Source of the DNA: Xanthomonas arboricola
GTDB lineage: Bacteria; Pseudomonadota; Gammaproteobacteria; Xanthomonadales; Xanthomonadaceae
DNA length: 64,000 bases
Reading direction: 5' to 3'
Assembly: GCF_002940665.1 (NCBI RefSeq)
Contig: NZ_MIGY01000001.1
Coordinates: 1,426,001-1,490,000 of the forward strand
The translations under genes were made by a program, and so were the position numbers. Of the stretch, positions 1-9,511 are shown one piece after another (positions within the stretch are counted from its first letter, which is position 1; the number at the start of each line of letters is the position of its first letter). Below the pieces are notes generated by a model. That model did no database searches. It worked only from the letters and a program-made list of their open reading frames with translations, and was not told the DNA's origin.

Positions 1-2496
1 GGCTATTACATCAACGGCTTCGACGTGACCAACATGCGCACGTTCCTGTCCTTCGCCAACGTGCCCTTCCAGGGCATTGGCCAGCTGCAGGTCAAAACCG
101 GCGGTTATGGTGCTGAGTATGGGCGCTCGCTGGGTGGCATTATCAGCATCGTGACCAAGTCCGGTTCCAACGACTGGCATTATGGCGGTAGCGTCGAATG
201 GGAGCCGGATTGGGGACGGGCTTCCGGGAAGAACGTGCGTGAGCGCGATCCAGATGCGGCAGACCCGTTGTACCAGTACCGCAGCGACAATCAATTCGAC
301 AGTACCATTTATTCGGCGTATGCCAGTGGCCCGCTTATCAAAGACAGGCTGTTCTTCTTCGCCTTGGCCGAAGGCCGTAGCGAAACCGACGACACGTTCG
401 GAGCATTGACGAGCCAACGGACTCGCGACAGCACACCGCAAGGATTGGTCAAGCTGGACTGGTACATCAACGACAGCAATCTGGTCGAGTTCACCGGCAT
501 CTATAACCAGGCCAAGACCAAGTACAGCACCTATGAATACAATCTCGATGCCAACGGCGAAAACCGTTACAACGTCGGCCGGCACGAAGCGCCAATCGAA
601 CGGTATGAGATGGAAAATGGCGGCAAGGTCGGCATCCTTAAATACACTGGCTATTTCACCGACAACTTCACCCTGTCCGCGCAATACGGCTATTTGAGCA
701 ACCTCATCAACTCGCGCCTGCCAGCCAACCCAGCCGGCGGGGAATGCCCATGGGCGTATAGCTTCGGACTGACCACCAGCGTGGTGGACCGCTACATCGG
801 CTGCAACCCGGGAACCATCTCGACCATCGCCGATTTGAATGCCGAACCGGACGAAGACATCCGTAAGGCATTCCGTGTCGACGGTGAATGGGTGTTGGGC
901 GACCATCGCATACGCTTCGGTGCCGATCAGGAAAAATACGAATCCAGCCACCGCGGTCAGACCTACGCTGGCGGCATCAACTGGGCGTACTACACGGTCC
1001 CCGGCAGTTCGGTGGCAACTGGTGCATTTGCCGGGCAGCCAGGCCGGACAGTCAACGGTCAATTGGTCCCACGTGGGGCCCTCTACGCCCGTTCGCGCGT
1101 TTATCAGACCAGCAGTTCCAGTTACGAAAATATCAATAGCGCGTTCTATGTCGAAGATAATTGGCAAGTGACAGAAAACTTCCTCGCGGTGCTCGGTCTG
1201 CGCGGAGAGAAGTTCGAAAACAAGAATGGCGACGGTATTGCCTGGGTAGAATCGGATTACAAACTGGCGCCACGGCTTGGTTTCTCGTGGGACGTGCTGG
1301 GCGATGCCAGCCTGAAGCTGTTCGGAACCGCCGGTCGGTACTACATTCCGGTCGCCACGAACTCAAGCATCCGTGCAACGGGTGCGGAATCCACGGTCTC
1401 CAACTGGTACTTCGTCAACGGCTGGAGTGAAGCAGACGGCACGCCGGTCGGCCAGGGCGCGCAGATCGGTGCGACCCAGACCAACGGCTCGCTGGTTGCG
1501 CCAAATCCGGCTTCAGTTGCATCCACCAATCTTTCGCCCATGTATCAGGACGAAGTGATTCTGGGCGGGCAGCTGCAACTGACAGAAAACTGGATGGCGG
1601 GTGTGCGAATGATCCGTCGCGAAGTGAAGTCCGGCATGGACGATACCTGCACGACCAATCCGTGGATCGATTGGGCAGCAGATAATGGCTTTACCGACTT
1701 CGATCCGAGCTCGGTCCCGAGCTGCTACTTCCTGAATCCGGGTAGTGATGTCACCATCAATGTCGACTTGAACGGCGATGGCGAACTTGAACTCGCGACG
1801 TTGCCAGCTTCTTATCTTGGCCTGCCCGAATACCGCCGCCTCCACACTGCATTGGAGTTCTTCTGGGAGCGCACCGGCGAGAAGTTCAACTTCCAGGGTT
1901 CCTACACGTTTGCCAGAACGCGCGGCAATGTGGAGGGCTACGTCAATTCCACCCTGGAACAAGAAGATCCCGGCCTGACACAGGACTTCGACCACCGTCT
2001 GTTCACCGACGGCACCTACGGGCCGACACCAAACGATCGCCAGCACACCCTCAAGCTGTTCGGTGCCTACAACCTGACACCGGAATGGCAATTCGGCGGC
2101 AACCTGGTTCTGCAGTCCGGGCGCCCGGTCAACTGCCAAGGCTATATCCCATTGGACGACATCCCGCAGCCCGACCAGGGGACACTGAGCGGGTACAGCG
2201 GCTCGAGCTTCTACTGCTTGAACGCCGAGGGCACGCGCGTGCTGCGTCAGCGTGGTGACGAAGGGCGGACACCTTGGACCTGGACGTTCGATCTGGCAGC
2301 GGCTTACATCCCCAACTGGGCCGACAACAAGCTGCGTATCAAGCTCGATGTCTTCAACCTCTTCAACAACGACAGGGTTACCGAGTACAACGAGTTCAGT
2401 GAGGCATCTCGCGACGTGATCAGCCCGAACTATTTGAACGACGTCAATTATCAGACTCCGCGCTCGTTCCGTTTGACCGCACGCTACGATTTCTGA
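1..2496 (+). CDS. TonB-dependent outer-membrane receptor, Oar-like (5' end outside window)
   Basis: The reading frame is already open at base 1 (GYYINGFDVTN), so the signal peptide, any carboxypeptidase-regulatory domain and the start of the plug lie upstream. The visible part begins in the plug domain: VKTGGYGAEYGRSLGGII followed by IVTKSGSN is typical of Oar/TonB-dependent receptors. The rest, about 780 residues, is rich in aromatic and Gly-Asn turns as in a 22-strand beta barrel, and ends RLTARYDF with a terminal Phe, the usual outer-membrane insertion signal. Extracellular loops contain paired cysteines (for example ECPWAY and IGCNPG). The family imports ligands across the outer membrane using TonB-ExbB-ExbD energy; a tonB cluster lies 18 kb downstream. 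The ligand cannot be told from sequence. A strong terminator follows at once, so it ends its own transcript. Confidence 0.88.
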   Translation, partial: GYYINGFDVTNMRTFLSFANVPFQGIGQLQVKTGGYGAEYGRSLGGIISIVTKSGSNDWHYGGSVEWEPDWGRASGKNVRERDPDAADPLYQYRSDNQFDSTIYSAYASGPLIKDRLFFFALAEGRSETDDTFGALTSQRTRDSTPQGLVKLDWYINDSNLVEFTGIYNQAKTKYSTYEYNLDANGENRYNVGRHEAPIERYEMENGGKVGILKYTGYFTDNFTLSAQYGYLSNLINSRLPANPAGGECPWAYSFGLTTSVVDRYIGCNPGTISTIADLNAEPDEDIRKAFRVDGEWVLGDHRIRFGADQEKYESSHRGQTYAGGINWAYYTVPGSSVATGAFAGQPGRTVNGQLVPRGALYARSRVYQTSSSSYENINSAFYVEDNWQVTENFLAVLGLRGEKFENKNGDGIAWVESDYKLAPRLGFSWDVLGDASLKLFGTAGRYYIPVATNSSIRATGAESTVSNWYFVNGWSEADGTPVGQGAQIGATQTNGSLVAPNPASVASTNLSPMYQDEVILGGQLQLTENWMAGVRMIRREVKSGMDDTCTTNPWIDWAADNGFTDFDPSSVPSCYFLNPGSDVTINVDLNGDGELELATLPASYLGLPEYRRLHTALEFFWERTGEKFNFQGSYTFARTRGNVEGYVNSTLEQEDPGLTQDFDHRLFTDGTYGPTPNDRQHTLKLFGAYNLTPEWQFGGNLVLQSGRPVNCQGYIPLDDIPQPDQGTLSGYSGSSFYCLNAEGTRVLRQRGDEGRTPWTWTFDLAAAYIPNWADNKLRIKLDVFNLFNNDRVTEYNEFSEASRDVISPNYLNDVNYQTPRSFRLTARYDF

Positions 2497-2525
2497 TTGT
2501 TCGCTGGTTAAATGACTGCATTACC

Positions 2526-2557
2526 AAATCCGGCCTCGAAAGAGGCCGGATTTTTTT
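2526..2557 (+). terminator. Rho-independent terminator after the TonB-dependent receptor
   Basis: A perfect 12-bp stem (2526-2537 with 2542-2553) closes on a GAAA tetraloop and runs into seven T residues. It lies 30 bases past the receptor stop codon. The A-run on the left arm means it may also serve the convergent mnmE gene. Confidence 0.93.
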
Positions 2558-2604
2558 GGCCTAGGCAGTACCGGATTCATCTCTGCACGTGGTGCCGCGC
2601 AGCG

Positions 2605-3945
2605 TCACTTGCCGATACAAAAGCTCGAAAAGATCTTGCCCAGCAATTCGTCGGCGCTCAGCTTGCCGGTGATCTCGCCGAGTGCTTCCTGTGCCAGGCG
2701 CAATTCTTCGGCGGCCAGTTCGAGTTGTTCGAAACCCAGCTCCAGATCCGCTGCGTCCGCATGCTGTTCGGCGCGACGCAATGCCTCGACATGCCGCGTG
2801 CGTGCGGAGAATTCGCCTTCCACGCTGTCCGCTCCGTCGCCCAGTGCGAGTTCGCGCAGCCTGGCGTGCAACTGCTCCAGTCCCTGCCCGGTCACTGCCG
2901 AGATCGCGATCGCATCGCGATCAAGCGCTGCGGGTTCGGCCAGCAAGTCGCATTTGTTGTGGATCCACAGCTGACGCGGCACCGCATCGATGGCATCGCC
3001 GATCGCCTCGCGCGCGGCTTGCGGGTCGCGTGCATCCAGCACCACCAGCGCCAGATCGGCGCGCTGCAGTTCGGCACGCGCGCGACGCATGCCTTCGCGC
3101 TCGATCGCATCGCCGCCCTCGCGCAGGCCGGCGGTGTCGACCAACATGAGTTCGAAACCATCGAGCTGGATGGCTTCCTGCAAGGTATCGCGGGTGGTGC
3201 CGGCGACATCGGTGACGATGGCGCGCTCGCTGCGGGCCAATGCATTGAGCAACGAACTCTTGCCCGCGTTGGGCGGGCCGATCAGCACCGCGTGCAGGCC
3301 GTCGCGCAGCTTGCGCCCGCGCTCGGCATCGCGCAGCAGTTGCGCCAGCAGTGCGCGCGCCTGCTGTAGCCCGTCGCGCACCTGCGCCCCGCCCAGGGTA
3401 TCGAGCGGCTCGTCGGCAAAGTCGATCGCCGCTTCCACGTGGATACGCAGCCGGGTGAGGCTGTCGCTAAGCGCATCGACACGTTGCGAAAACACACCGT
3501 CCAAGGATCTGCGCGCGGCACGTGCCGCACGCAGGTCGCCGGCGGCGATCAGATCGGCGATGGCTTCGGCCTGCGCCAGATCGAGTTTGCCGTTCAGAAA
3601 GGCACGCTCGCTGAACTCGCCCGCGCGTGCCTGCCGCGCACCCAGTGCAATGCAACGCGCCACCAGCTGCCGCAACAGCACCGGGCTGCCGTGTCCCTGC
3701 AGCTCCACCACGTCTTCGCCGGTAAAGCTGCGCGGTGACTGGAACCACAGCGCGATGCCATCGTCGATCACCTCGCCCTGCCCATCGCGAAAGCGTGCGT
3801 ACCGCGCCTGCCGTGGCTGCAACTGCGCAACGCCCAGCCCGGCGGCGATCTGCGCCGCCTGCGGCCCGGACAGGCGTACGATCCCCACCCCACCGGCTCC
3901 TGCAGCACTGGCGATGGCAACGATGGTAGAAGTGGAAGACGACAT
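2605..3945 (-). CDS. mnmE: tRNA uridine-5-carboxymethylaminomethyl modification GTPase MnmE (TrmE)
   Basis: With MnmG this GTPase modifies the wobble uridine of tRNAs reading NNA/NNG codons; it acts in the cytoplasm and binds tetrahydrofolate derivatives. The 446-residue product starts [20 protein letters not shown], matching the conserved N-terminal folate-binding domain. The embedded G domain shows G1 GPPNAGKSS (about 223-231), G3 DTAG (270-273) and G4 NKCD (330-333). The protein ends CIGK, the C-terminal signature whose Cys is needed for modification. A start six bases further upstream (ATG at 3951) is equally possible; the longer open frame to 4089 has no family support. Its place downstream of rpmH-rnpA-yidC is the usual one, but here a large lipoprotein gene lies between yidC and mnmE. 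Confidence 0.97.
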   Translation of the reverse strand: MSSSTSTIVAIASAAGAGGVGIVRLSGPQAAQIAAGLGVAQLQPRQARYARFRDGQGEVIDDGIALWFQSPRSFTGEDVVELQGHGSPVLLRQLVARCIALGARQARAGEFSERAFLNGKLDLAQAEAIADLIAAGDLRAARAARRSLDGVFSQRVDALSDSLTRLRIHVEAAIDFADEPLDTLGGAQVRDGLQQARALLAQLLRDAERGRKLRDGLHAVLIGPPNAGKSSLLNALARSERAIVTDVAGTTRDTLQEAIQLDGFELMLVDTAGLREGGDAIEREGMRRARAELQRADLALVVLDARDPQAAREAIGDAIDAVPRQLWIHNKCDLLAEPAALDRDAIAISAVTGQGLEQLHARLRELALGDGADSVEGEFSARTRHVEALRRAEQHADAADLELGFEQLELAAEELRLAQEALGEITGKLSADELLGKIFSSFCIGK

Positions 3946-4110
3946 CGGCATTGCTCTGAGGTGGATTGAAGAAGACAAGCGCGGCGATGCAGCGACTGCG
4001 CGACCGGCAGCGGCATCGTGCCGATGCCCGGGTCCCTGGTGTATCAACGCCTCCATCGCGGCACGCGTGCTCCTGGCGACTGTTCGCAACGATGTGTCAG
4101 CCGCCGTGAA

Positions 4111-6810
4111 TCACAGCGATTGCAACTGCGCACGCGCCTGCGCGGCGCCGCTGCCTTGCGGTTGCAATTCCAGGTAGGTGGAATAGGCCTTGCGCGCCTT
4201 GTCGCGATCACCGGCTTTTGCGTAGGCATCGCCGAGATTGAGATAGGCCACCGCACGCGATGGATCGATTTTCAAGGTATTTTCCAGCCAGCGCGCCGAT
4301 TCGGCAAAGCGTTCCTGGCGGTAATACACAAAGCCCAGGTTGTTGGCGGCCAAGGCGAAGTCCGGGCGCAGCTTCAAGGCCTCGGCAAACTGCTCGGCCG
4401 CTTCGGCGTAGCGTTTTTCCTTGTACAACTGCAGGCCGCGTTCGTTGGCCAGCTGCGCGCGTTGGCGGTCGCTGCTCTTCACCGCCGTCGGCAATACCAG
4501 CTTGGCTTCGCCACCTTGCAATGTCTTCACCGTCACCGGCGCCGCAGCTGTTGCAGCACCGCTGGCCGGGGCGACAGGACGCGCCGCATCCACGCGTCCG
4601 TTGAGTGCAATCGCATCGGCAGACAGCTGCGCGGTGCCGGCGGTCAGGAACTCCTCGCCGCTCGGTACCTGGAACACGAACTCGCCGCCCTGCGAGCCGG
4701 GCAGGCTGCCGAATGCCGGGGTCTGCGGCGACACTGCCGACACCGCCGGTGCGACATAGGCCGCCAGTTCGGTGCCGGTGATCAGGCCGTCGCCATTGAG
4801 GTCGCCCTTGCCCGCCAGCGCCTGCAGCAGCACCCAGGTAAACACCGAATGCCCGTTCGGGCCGCTGTCGGCCACTTGCTGATCGGCACCGCCGGCAGTG
4901 AGCATCTGGCGGGCGATGCGTCGTGCGTTTTCGCGCAGGTAGGCGCCGGACGTCGGCCCGCCGCGCGTCAGGCCCAGTCCGCTGTAGCAGGCATCCATCA
5001 CGAACAATACATGCTTGGCTTGCAGGCTTTCGGCGATGTTCTGCAGGTCGCTCATCGCGATCGCATCGCTGGCCAGCTGTTGCGGATCCGAATCGACCGG
5101 AATGATGTAGCCCAGGTCGCGCCCGGATGCCAGCCGGCGCGTGGCGCCATGCCCGGCGAAGAACACGAACACGCGATCGTTGGCCTGCGCGCGTCCCTCG
5201 CCGAGGCGATCGTGAAATGCCGCAAGAATATTGTTGCGCGTGGCCTGCCCGTTCTTGAGCACGATCACTTGCGAGGACGGAAATCCCAACGGGCCGGTCA
5301 AGGTGCCGGCGATGGCCTGCGCGTCGTTGGCGGCATATTCGAGCTTGGGCCAGTGCGCGTAGTCGTCGATGCCGATCACGATCGCCCAGGAGTTGGCGTA
5401 GCCGGTGGTCACGGTCGCCTCGGCCGCCGCGCTGGGCGCGTGCGCCACCGAAAACTCGCGGCCGTTCCAGCCGGCGAACTGGTAGCCGTCGGCGATCAGG
5501 CGATCCAGGATCTGCGGCAGCGCCTTCACTGCACGGTCGTGGATGTCATGGAACAACACGATGCCGCGCTGCTCCTTGTTCACCTGGTCGAGCACGCGCT
5601 GCACGATCGACTCGGGCACCGGGTCGGCCCAGTCCATCGAATCGATGTTCCACATGATCGACTTCAGGCCCGCCTCGCCCAGCAGCTGTAAGCCTTCGGC
5701 ATTGCGCGCCCCATACGGAAACCGGAACAATGGCGCACGTTTGTCGTCCACCGCACGCAACAACGTATCGGTATCCAGCACCTGGCTACGCAATGCATCG
5801 CCGGTGGTCTTTGACAACTGCGCATGGGTGAGGCTGTGGTTGCCCACCGCATAGCCTTCTTCCATCAGCGTGTGGCTGATCTTGGATAACGCTGCCAGGT
5901 TCGGCTTGCCCTGCGCGTCCAGGCTGCCCAGATTGCGCCCCACTTCGAAGAACACGCCCGGCACGTCGTAGCGTTTGAGGATGGCCACGATCTCTTCGGT
6001 ATAGGCCTTGTGCGGGCCATCGTCGAAAGTCAGCACCACCGTCTTGGGCGGCAGGTCGCGGCCGAAGATCTCGCTGTCGCTATCGCGTGCGGAGAACGGG
6101 TACGGCTCCACCACGCCGTGATCGCGCAGGATCTTTTCGCGCGTGTACAGGCTGCGCAGATGCGCCACGTAGTCGTCCCACTTCTCGCGCTTGGGCACGA
6201 TCGCGCGGCTGCGATCGAAGCGGCTGAAAATTTGCGTCAGTTCCTTGTTGTAGCTGCGCTCGATCTCGTCCAGCGCTTCCAGATCCTCGCCGATGCGCTG
6301 ATGCAGCTTCACTGCCGGCAGTGCCGAATCGCGGCCAATGCGTGCGTGCAGGTCGCGCAGCACTTCGGCGAACGCCAGGCGGTCGGCATCGTAGAGATCC
6401 GGTGCCGATTCGATCTCGTCCAGCACCGTGGCGATGGTCGCGAAGCGCCGCGCTGCATTCGACGTCAGCACCGTCTCGAATCGCGCAGCGATGCGTTCGC
6501 GCTGTTGGAGGTTTTCATGGAACAGCTGCTGCCCCACGCTGCTGGACGTGGCGCGATCGCGTGGCGTCTGAGCATCCGCATCGGCCAGCAACACGATGAT
6601 GCGGCGATGCCGATCCAGTTGCTCACGCAGCTGCGCGATCAGTGCGCGTGCGTCGTCGTTGTCGGTTTCGGCTCGTGCGCCAGCAGCGGCCTGCGCAGGT
6701 GCCCTGGCCGCAGGCGCTGCATGTCCCGCGTTCTGCTTGCCGCAGCCGGCCATCGCCAGCACTCCGGCGCAACTGGCGCACAGCAACAGGCGATAAAGCG
6801 GCGATGACAT
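4111..6810 (-). CDS. Lipoprotein fusing NodB polysaccharide deacetylase, caspase-like (C14) peptidase, EF-hand loop and TPRs
   Basis: The 899-residue product starts with a lipoprotein signal ending LAMAGC, giving Cys23 as the lipid anchor. Residues 50-230 are charged and helical. A NodB domain follows (about 255-455) with all five motifs: TFDDGP (261-266), HSLTH (325-329), FRFPYG (362-367), a DSMDW motif near 390 and LFHDIH (419-424). Next is a caspase-like domain (about 472-660) with FAGHG (His554) and DACYSG (Cys608), the expected His/Cys dyad. Within it a canonical EF-hand loop (DxNxDGxIxxxE) spans 670-681. Three TPR units end the protein (about 785-890). By family, NodB domains remove acetyl groups from glycans and C14 domains cleave proteins; joining both on one lipidated envelope protein is unusual. 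A GTG at 6813 has a better-spaced AAGGA and could be the true start. It lies between yidC and mnmE on the same strand. Confidence 0.85.
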   Translation of the reverse strand: MSSPLYRLLLCASCAGVLAMAGCGKQNAGHAAPAARAPAQAAAGARAETDNDDARALIAQLREQLDRHRRIIVLLADADAQTPRDRATSSSVGQQLFHENLQQRERIAARFETVLTSNAARRFATIATVLDEIESAPDLYDADRLAFAEVLRDLHARIGRDSALPAVKLHQRIGEDLEALDEIERSYNKELTQIFSRFDRSRAIVPKREKWDDYVAHLRSLYTREKILRDHGVVEPYPFSARDSDSEIFGRDLPPKTVVLTFDDGPHKAYTEEIVAILKRYDVPGVFFEVGRNLGSLDAQGKPNLAALSKISHTLMEEGYAVGNHSLTHAQLSKTTGDALRSQVLDTDTLLRAVDDKRAPLFRFPYGARNAEGLQLLGEAGLKSIMWNIDSMDWADPVPESIVQRVLDQVNKEQRGIVLFHDIHDRAVKALPQILDRLIADGYQFAGWNGREFSVAHAPSAAAEATVTTGYANSWAIVIGIDDYAHWPKLEYAANDAQAIAGTLTGPLGFPSSQVIVLKNGQATRNNILAAFHDRLGEGRAQANDRVFVFFAGHGATRRLASGRDLGYIIPVDSDPQQLASDAIAMSDLQNIAESLQAKHVLFVMDACYSGLGLTRGGPTSGAYLRENARRIARQMLTAGGADQQVADSGPNGHSVFTWVLLQALAGKGDLNGDGLITGTELAAYVAPAVSAVSPQTPAFGSLPGSQGGEFVFQVPSGEEFLTAGTAQLSADAIALNGRVDAARPVAPASGAATAAAPVTVKTLQGGEAKLVLPTAVKSSDRQRAQLANERGLQLYKEKRYAEAAEQFAEALKLRPDFALAANNLGFVYYRQERFAESARWLENTLKIDPSRAVAYLNLGDAYAKAGDRDKARKAYSTYLELQPQGSGAAQARAQLQSL

Positions 6811-6870
6811 CACGACGGCGTCCTTGGCGATGAAGACAACAGGGCAGACAGCATGTGCAGGTACATGCAG

Positions 6871-6892
6871 AAAGCCCGCCTTGCGGCGGGCT
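6871..6892 (-). terminator. Hairpin terminator after yidC
   Basis: An 8-bp GC-rich stem (6873-6880 with 6885-6892) with a 4-base loop lies 15 bases beyond the yidC stop. On the minus strand it is followed by TTTCT, a short U tract. It would separate yidC from the downstream deacetylase-caspase gene. Confidence 0.75.
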
Positions 6893-6906
6893 CTGTGCAA
6901 CTGCGC

Positions 6907-8628
6907 TTACTTGGCGTTGGCCTGGATGATCTTGCTCGGCTTCTCGCCGTGCTGGCGAATCATCCACCACTGGATCAACAGGCCCAGCCCGCCGTTGACC
7001 ACCCAGTACAGCACCAGGCCGGCCGGCATGAAGGCCATCATGACGCCGAACACCAGCGGCATGAACTGCATCATCTTGGCCTGCATCGGGTCCATGCCCG
7101 GAGTCGGGGTCAGCTTTTGCGTGGCCCACATGATGGCGATGTTGAGCACCGGCAGGATGAAATACGGATCGCGCGCGGTCAGGTCCTGGATCCAGCCCAG
7201 CCACGGCGCCTGACGCAGTTCCACCGATTCCACCAGCACCCAGTACAGTGCGAAGAAGATCGGCATCTGGATAAGCAGCGGCAGGCAGCCGCCCATCGGG
7301 TTGATCTTTTCCTTCTTGAACAGCTCCATCGTCGCCTGCTGGTACTTGACGCGATCGTCGCCGTAGCGCTCCTTTAGCTGCGCCAGGCGCGGCTGGAAGC
7401 GGCGCATCTTGGCACCGGACTTGTACTGCGCGGCCGACAACGGATACAGCGCCAGGCGCAGCAACACCACCAGGCCGATGATGGCCCAGCCCCAGTTGTG
7501 CAGGAAGCTGTGCAGATGGCTCAGCACCCAGAACAGGCCCTGGCCGATGATGGCCATGAGCGAGAAGCGGCTGTAATCGACCACACGGTCCAATCCCTTG
7601 ACGTCTTCCTTGGCGATCAGGCTGACCAGCTTCGGGCCCACCCACAGACGTGCCTCGGTGGTCGCGGTCTGGCCCGGCGCCACGGTGAAGGCCGGGCCAC
7701 GCAGCTCGGCCACGTCACGCGGGCCGTCCTGGTTCAGCACGTACAGCGAGGCCTGGTCCTTCTGCGGAATCCACGCGGTGAAGAAGTGGTGCTGCAGCAG
7801 CGCCACCCAGCCGCCGGTGATCTGGCGATTGAGGCCACCGTCGTCCATGTAGTCCTTGAACGCGCGACGCTCGTAACCTTCCTGCGGGCTGTACCAGGTC
7901 GCCCCGTTGAAGCTGAAGGAATCCGGGTTGGTCATGCCGCGACTGAGGATGGTCGGCACCCGGCTCAGCTTGCGGAACACGTAGCCGTTCCACGGCGCGC
8001 CACTCTTGTTGATCACCTCGTCCTTGATCGAGATCGCGTAGCGACCGCGCTCCAGGGTGAAGGTGCGGCGGATCGACACGCCATTGGGGCCATTCCATAC
8101 GAACGGCACCGCCAGGGTGTTCTGGCCCTTGGCCAGTTCGAACGCGGTGCCCGGCTGTTCGGCGCGGAAGCCGCCCACGCCGGGTACCGGCGAATGCTCG
8201 CTGGCCCAGCCGCTGGTGGCGTTGTAAGGATGCGCGGCATCTTCGGTCAGCAGGCTGACCGGCGCGGTGCCGTCCTTGGTCTGCGGAAACTGCAGCAGTT
8301 CGGCATCGAGCACGCTGCGGCCGTCCAGCTTCAGGCGCAGCACGTCGGAGGTCAGGGTGATCACCGGCGCAGCACCGGCAGCGGCCGGCGTCGCGGCAGT
8401 CGTGCTGGTCGCCAGGACAGCGCCCGGCACGCCCGCCTGCGGGATGGCCTGGGCCGCTGGCACATTGGCCACCGGTGCCGCTGCGTCCAGATCGCGCGCA
8501 GCCGGCACCGACTGCGTTGCCGCAACCACCGGCGCATTGGCGGCCGCCTTGTCCTTGCCCCACTCCATCCACAGCAGCGCCGCGACCATCAGCCAGGCAA
8601 AAATCAGGAAAACACGGGTCTGGTTCAT
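6907..8628 (-). CDS. yidC: Membrane protein insertase YidC
   Basis: YidC inserts and folds inner-membrane proteins, alone or with SecYEG. The 573-residue length and layout fit the gamma-proteobacterial form. An N-terminal transmembrane segment ([17 protein letters not shown], about 7-23) precedes an Ala/Val-rich linker and a large periplasmic domain (about 75-345). The conserved C-terminal insertase core with five membrane segments follows (about 350-560) and includes [20 protein letters not shown]. The protein ends in a basic tail ([11 protein letters not shown]). The start is 15 bases from the rnpA stop, so the two are probably cotranscribed. The yidD gene, often found between rnpA and yidC in gamma-proteobacteria, is absent here. 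Confidence 0.98.
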   Translation of the reverse strand: MNQTRVFLIFAWLMVAALLWMEWGKDKAAANAPVVAATQSVPAARDLDAAAPVANVPAAQAIPQAGVPGAVLATSTTAATPAAAGAAPVITLTSDVLRLKLDGRSVLDAELLQFPQTKDGTAPVSLLTEDAAHPYNATSGWASEHSPVPGVGGFRAEQPGTAFELAKGQNTLAVPFVWNGPNGVSIRRTFTLERGRYAISIKDEVINKSGAPWNGYVFRKLSRVPTILSRGMTNPDSFSFNGATWYSPQEGYERRAFKDYMDDGGLNRQITGGWVALLQHHFFTAWIPQKDQASLYVLNQDGPRDVAELRGPAFTVAPGQTATTEARLWVGPKLVSLIAKEDVKGLDRVVDYSRFSLMAIIGQGLFWVLSHLHSFLHNWGWAIIGLVVLLRLALYPLSAAQYKSGAKMRRFQPRLAQLKERYGDDRVKYQQATMELFKKEKINPMGGCLPLLIQMPIFFALYWVLVESVELRQAPWLGWIQDLTARDPYFILPVLNIAIMWATQKLTPTPGMDPMQAKMMQFMPLVFGVMMAFMPAGLVLYWVVNGGLGLLIQWWMIRQHGEKPSKIIQANAK

Positions 8629-8643
8629 CGGGCAGCAACTCGC

Positions 8644-9090
8644 TCAGTCGGAACTGGGTTCCGGCTCTGTCGGGGGAAGGGAGGATGGGTGCATCGTCCT
8701 GGCGGGCGGCATTGTGCCGGGCGCAGGAGGCAGGGGCAATGCGCCGGCACGGCGCAGCACGCGCAGGAAGGCGTCGCGAATCTGTAGATTGGTCGCTTTT
8801 GCGGCTGCGGAGCGCGCCACAATCACGTAATCGCCGCCGGCAAGCTCGGGCAGCAGATGCCGCATGGCATCGCGTAGTACGCGTTTGATCCGGTTACGTC
8901 CCACCGCACGGGTATCGACCTTGCGCGACACCGCCATGCCCAGGCGCGGCGGCGTATCGCCGGTCCGCCAGTGCAGGCTGAGCAACGGGTCCGAGGTACG
9001 ACGTGCAGTATCGAAAACGACCGTATATTGCGCACGCGTACGAACCCGCGCAGAGCGAGGAAATCGCCTGCACGGGTTCGCTGCGTTCAC
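8644..9090 (-). CDS. rnpA: Ribonuclease P protein component
   Basis: This is the basic protein subunit of RNase P, which helps the catalytic RNA remove tRNA 5' leaders. The core has the family pattern [38 protein letters not shown] (the RNR motif) and [21 protein letters not shown] Pro-rich C-terminal tail of about 25 residues is an extension beyond the usual 115-120 residues. The chosen GTG start gives [15 protein letters not shown], 148 residues. A TTG at 9132 overlapping the rpmH stop would add 14 residues and couple the two genes; which is used cannot be settled from sequence. The order rpmH-rnpA-yidC is canonical. Confidence 0.93.
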   Translation of the reverse strand: MNAANPCRRFPRSARVRTRAQYTVVFDTARRTSDPLLSLHWRTGDTPPRLGMAVSRKVDTRAVGRNRIKRVLRDAMRHLLPELAGGDYVIVARSAAAKATNLQIRDAFLRVLRRAGALPLPPAPGTMPPARTMHPSSLPPTEPEPSSD

Positions 9091-9128
9091 GTTAGGGACT
9101 GCCTCGGCCGCAGGGAGCGGCGCGGCAA

Positions 9129-9269
9129 TCAAGCGCTCAGGCGCTTGCGGCCCTTGGCGCGGCGGCGAGCCAGGATCTTGCGGCCGTCGGCGGTTGCCAT
9201 ACGTGCGCGGAAGCCATGGTCGCGTGCTCGCTTGAGGTTGCTGGGTTGGAAAGTACGCTTGGTGGCCAT
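9129..9269 (-). CDS. rpmH: 50S ribosomal protein L34
   Basis: A 46-residue, very basic protein beginning [20 protein letters not shown] and ending GRKRLSA. It matches the whole length of bacterial L34, a small protein of the large ribosomal subunit. It is the first gene of the minus-strand rpmH-rnpA-yidC run and diverges from dnaA across about 240 bases, the classic arrangement next to bacterial origins. Confidence 0.98.
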
Positions 9270-9511
9270 GGGGCCCTCTGCATGAATGGAGACGAATAGA
9301 ACCGGCAATTCTATAGGGCCTGCAGCGGCCGGGTCAACTCCCCGGACACGTTAGCGGAGGTGATGGCGGTCAAGCCCTGTGGATGGACCTGTGAATAAGT
9401 CTGGGAAAACCCTGCCCTGGGTGCTAGTCTGGCGCATCCTCTTTTCACTACCGGGCTGCGAGCACGGCGCTTTTCTGCGCGCCGCAGCCAGCAACAGATG
9501 ATCATACTTTG
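9270..9511. promoter_or_regulatory. Divergent rpmH/dnaA regulatory region with DnaA boxes
   Basis: This 242-base gap must hold the promoters of rpmH (leftward) and dnaA (rightward). TGTGAATAA at 9390-9398 matches the relaxed DnaA-box consensus TTATNCACA on the minus strand, and TGTGGATGG at 9378-9386 is a weaker box 3 bases away. Such boxes in front of dnaA usually mediate autorepression. A TATAGAAT-like element on the minus strand near 9307-9315 is a candidate -10 for rpmH. Confidence 0.6.

Noticed and set aside
8629-8822. Search for yidD between rnpA and yidC
   Set aside because: Only 15 bases separate the genes; the overlapping frame at 8625-8822 does not resemble YidD.
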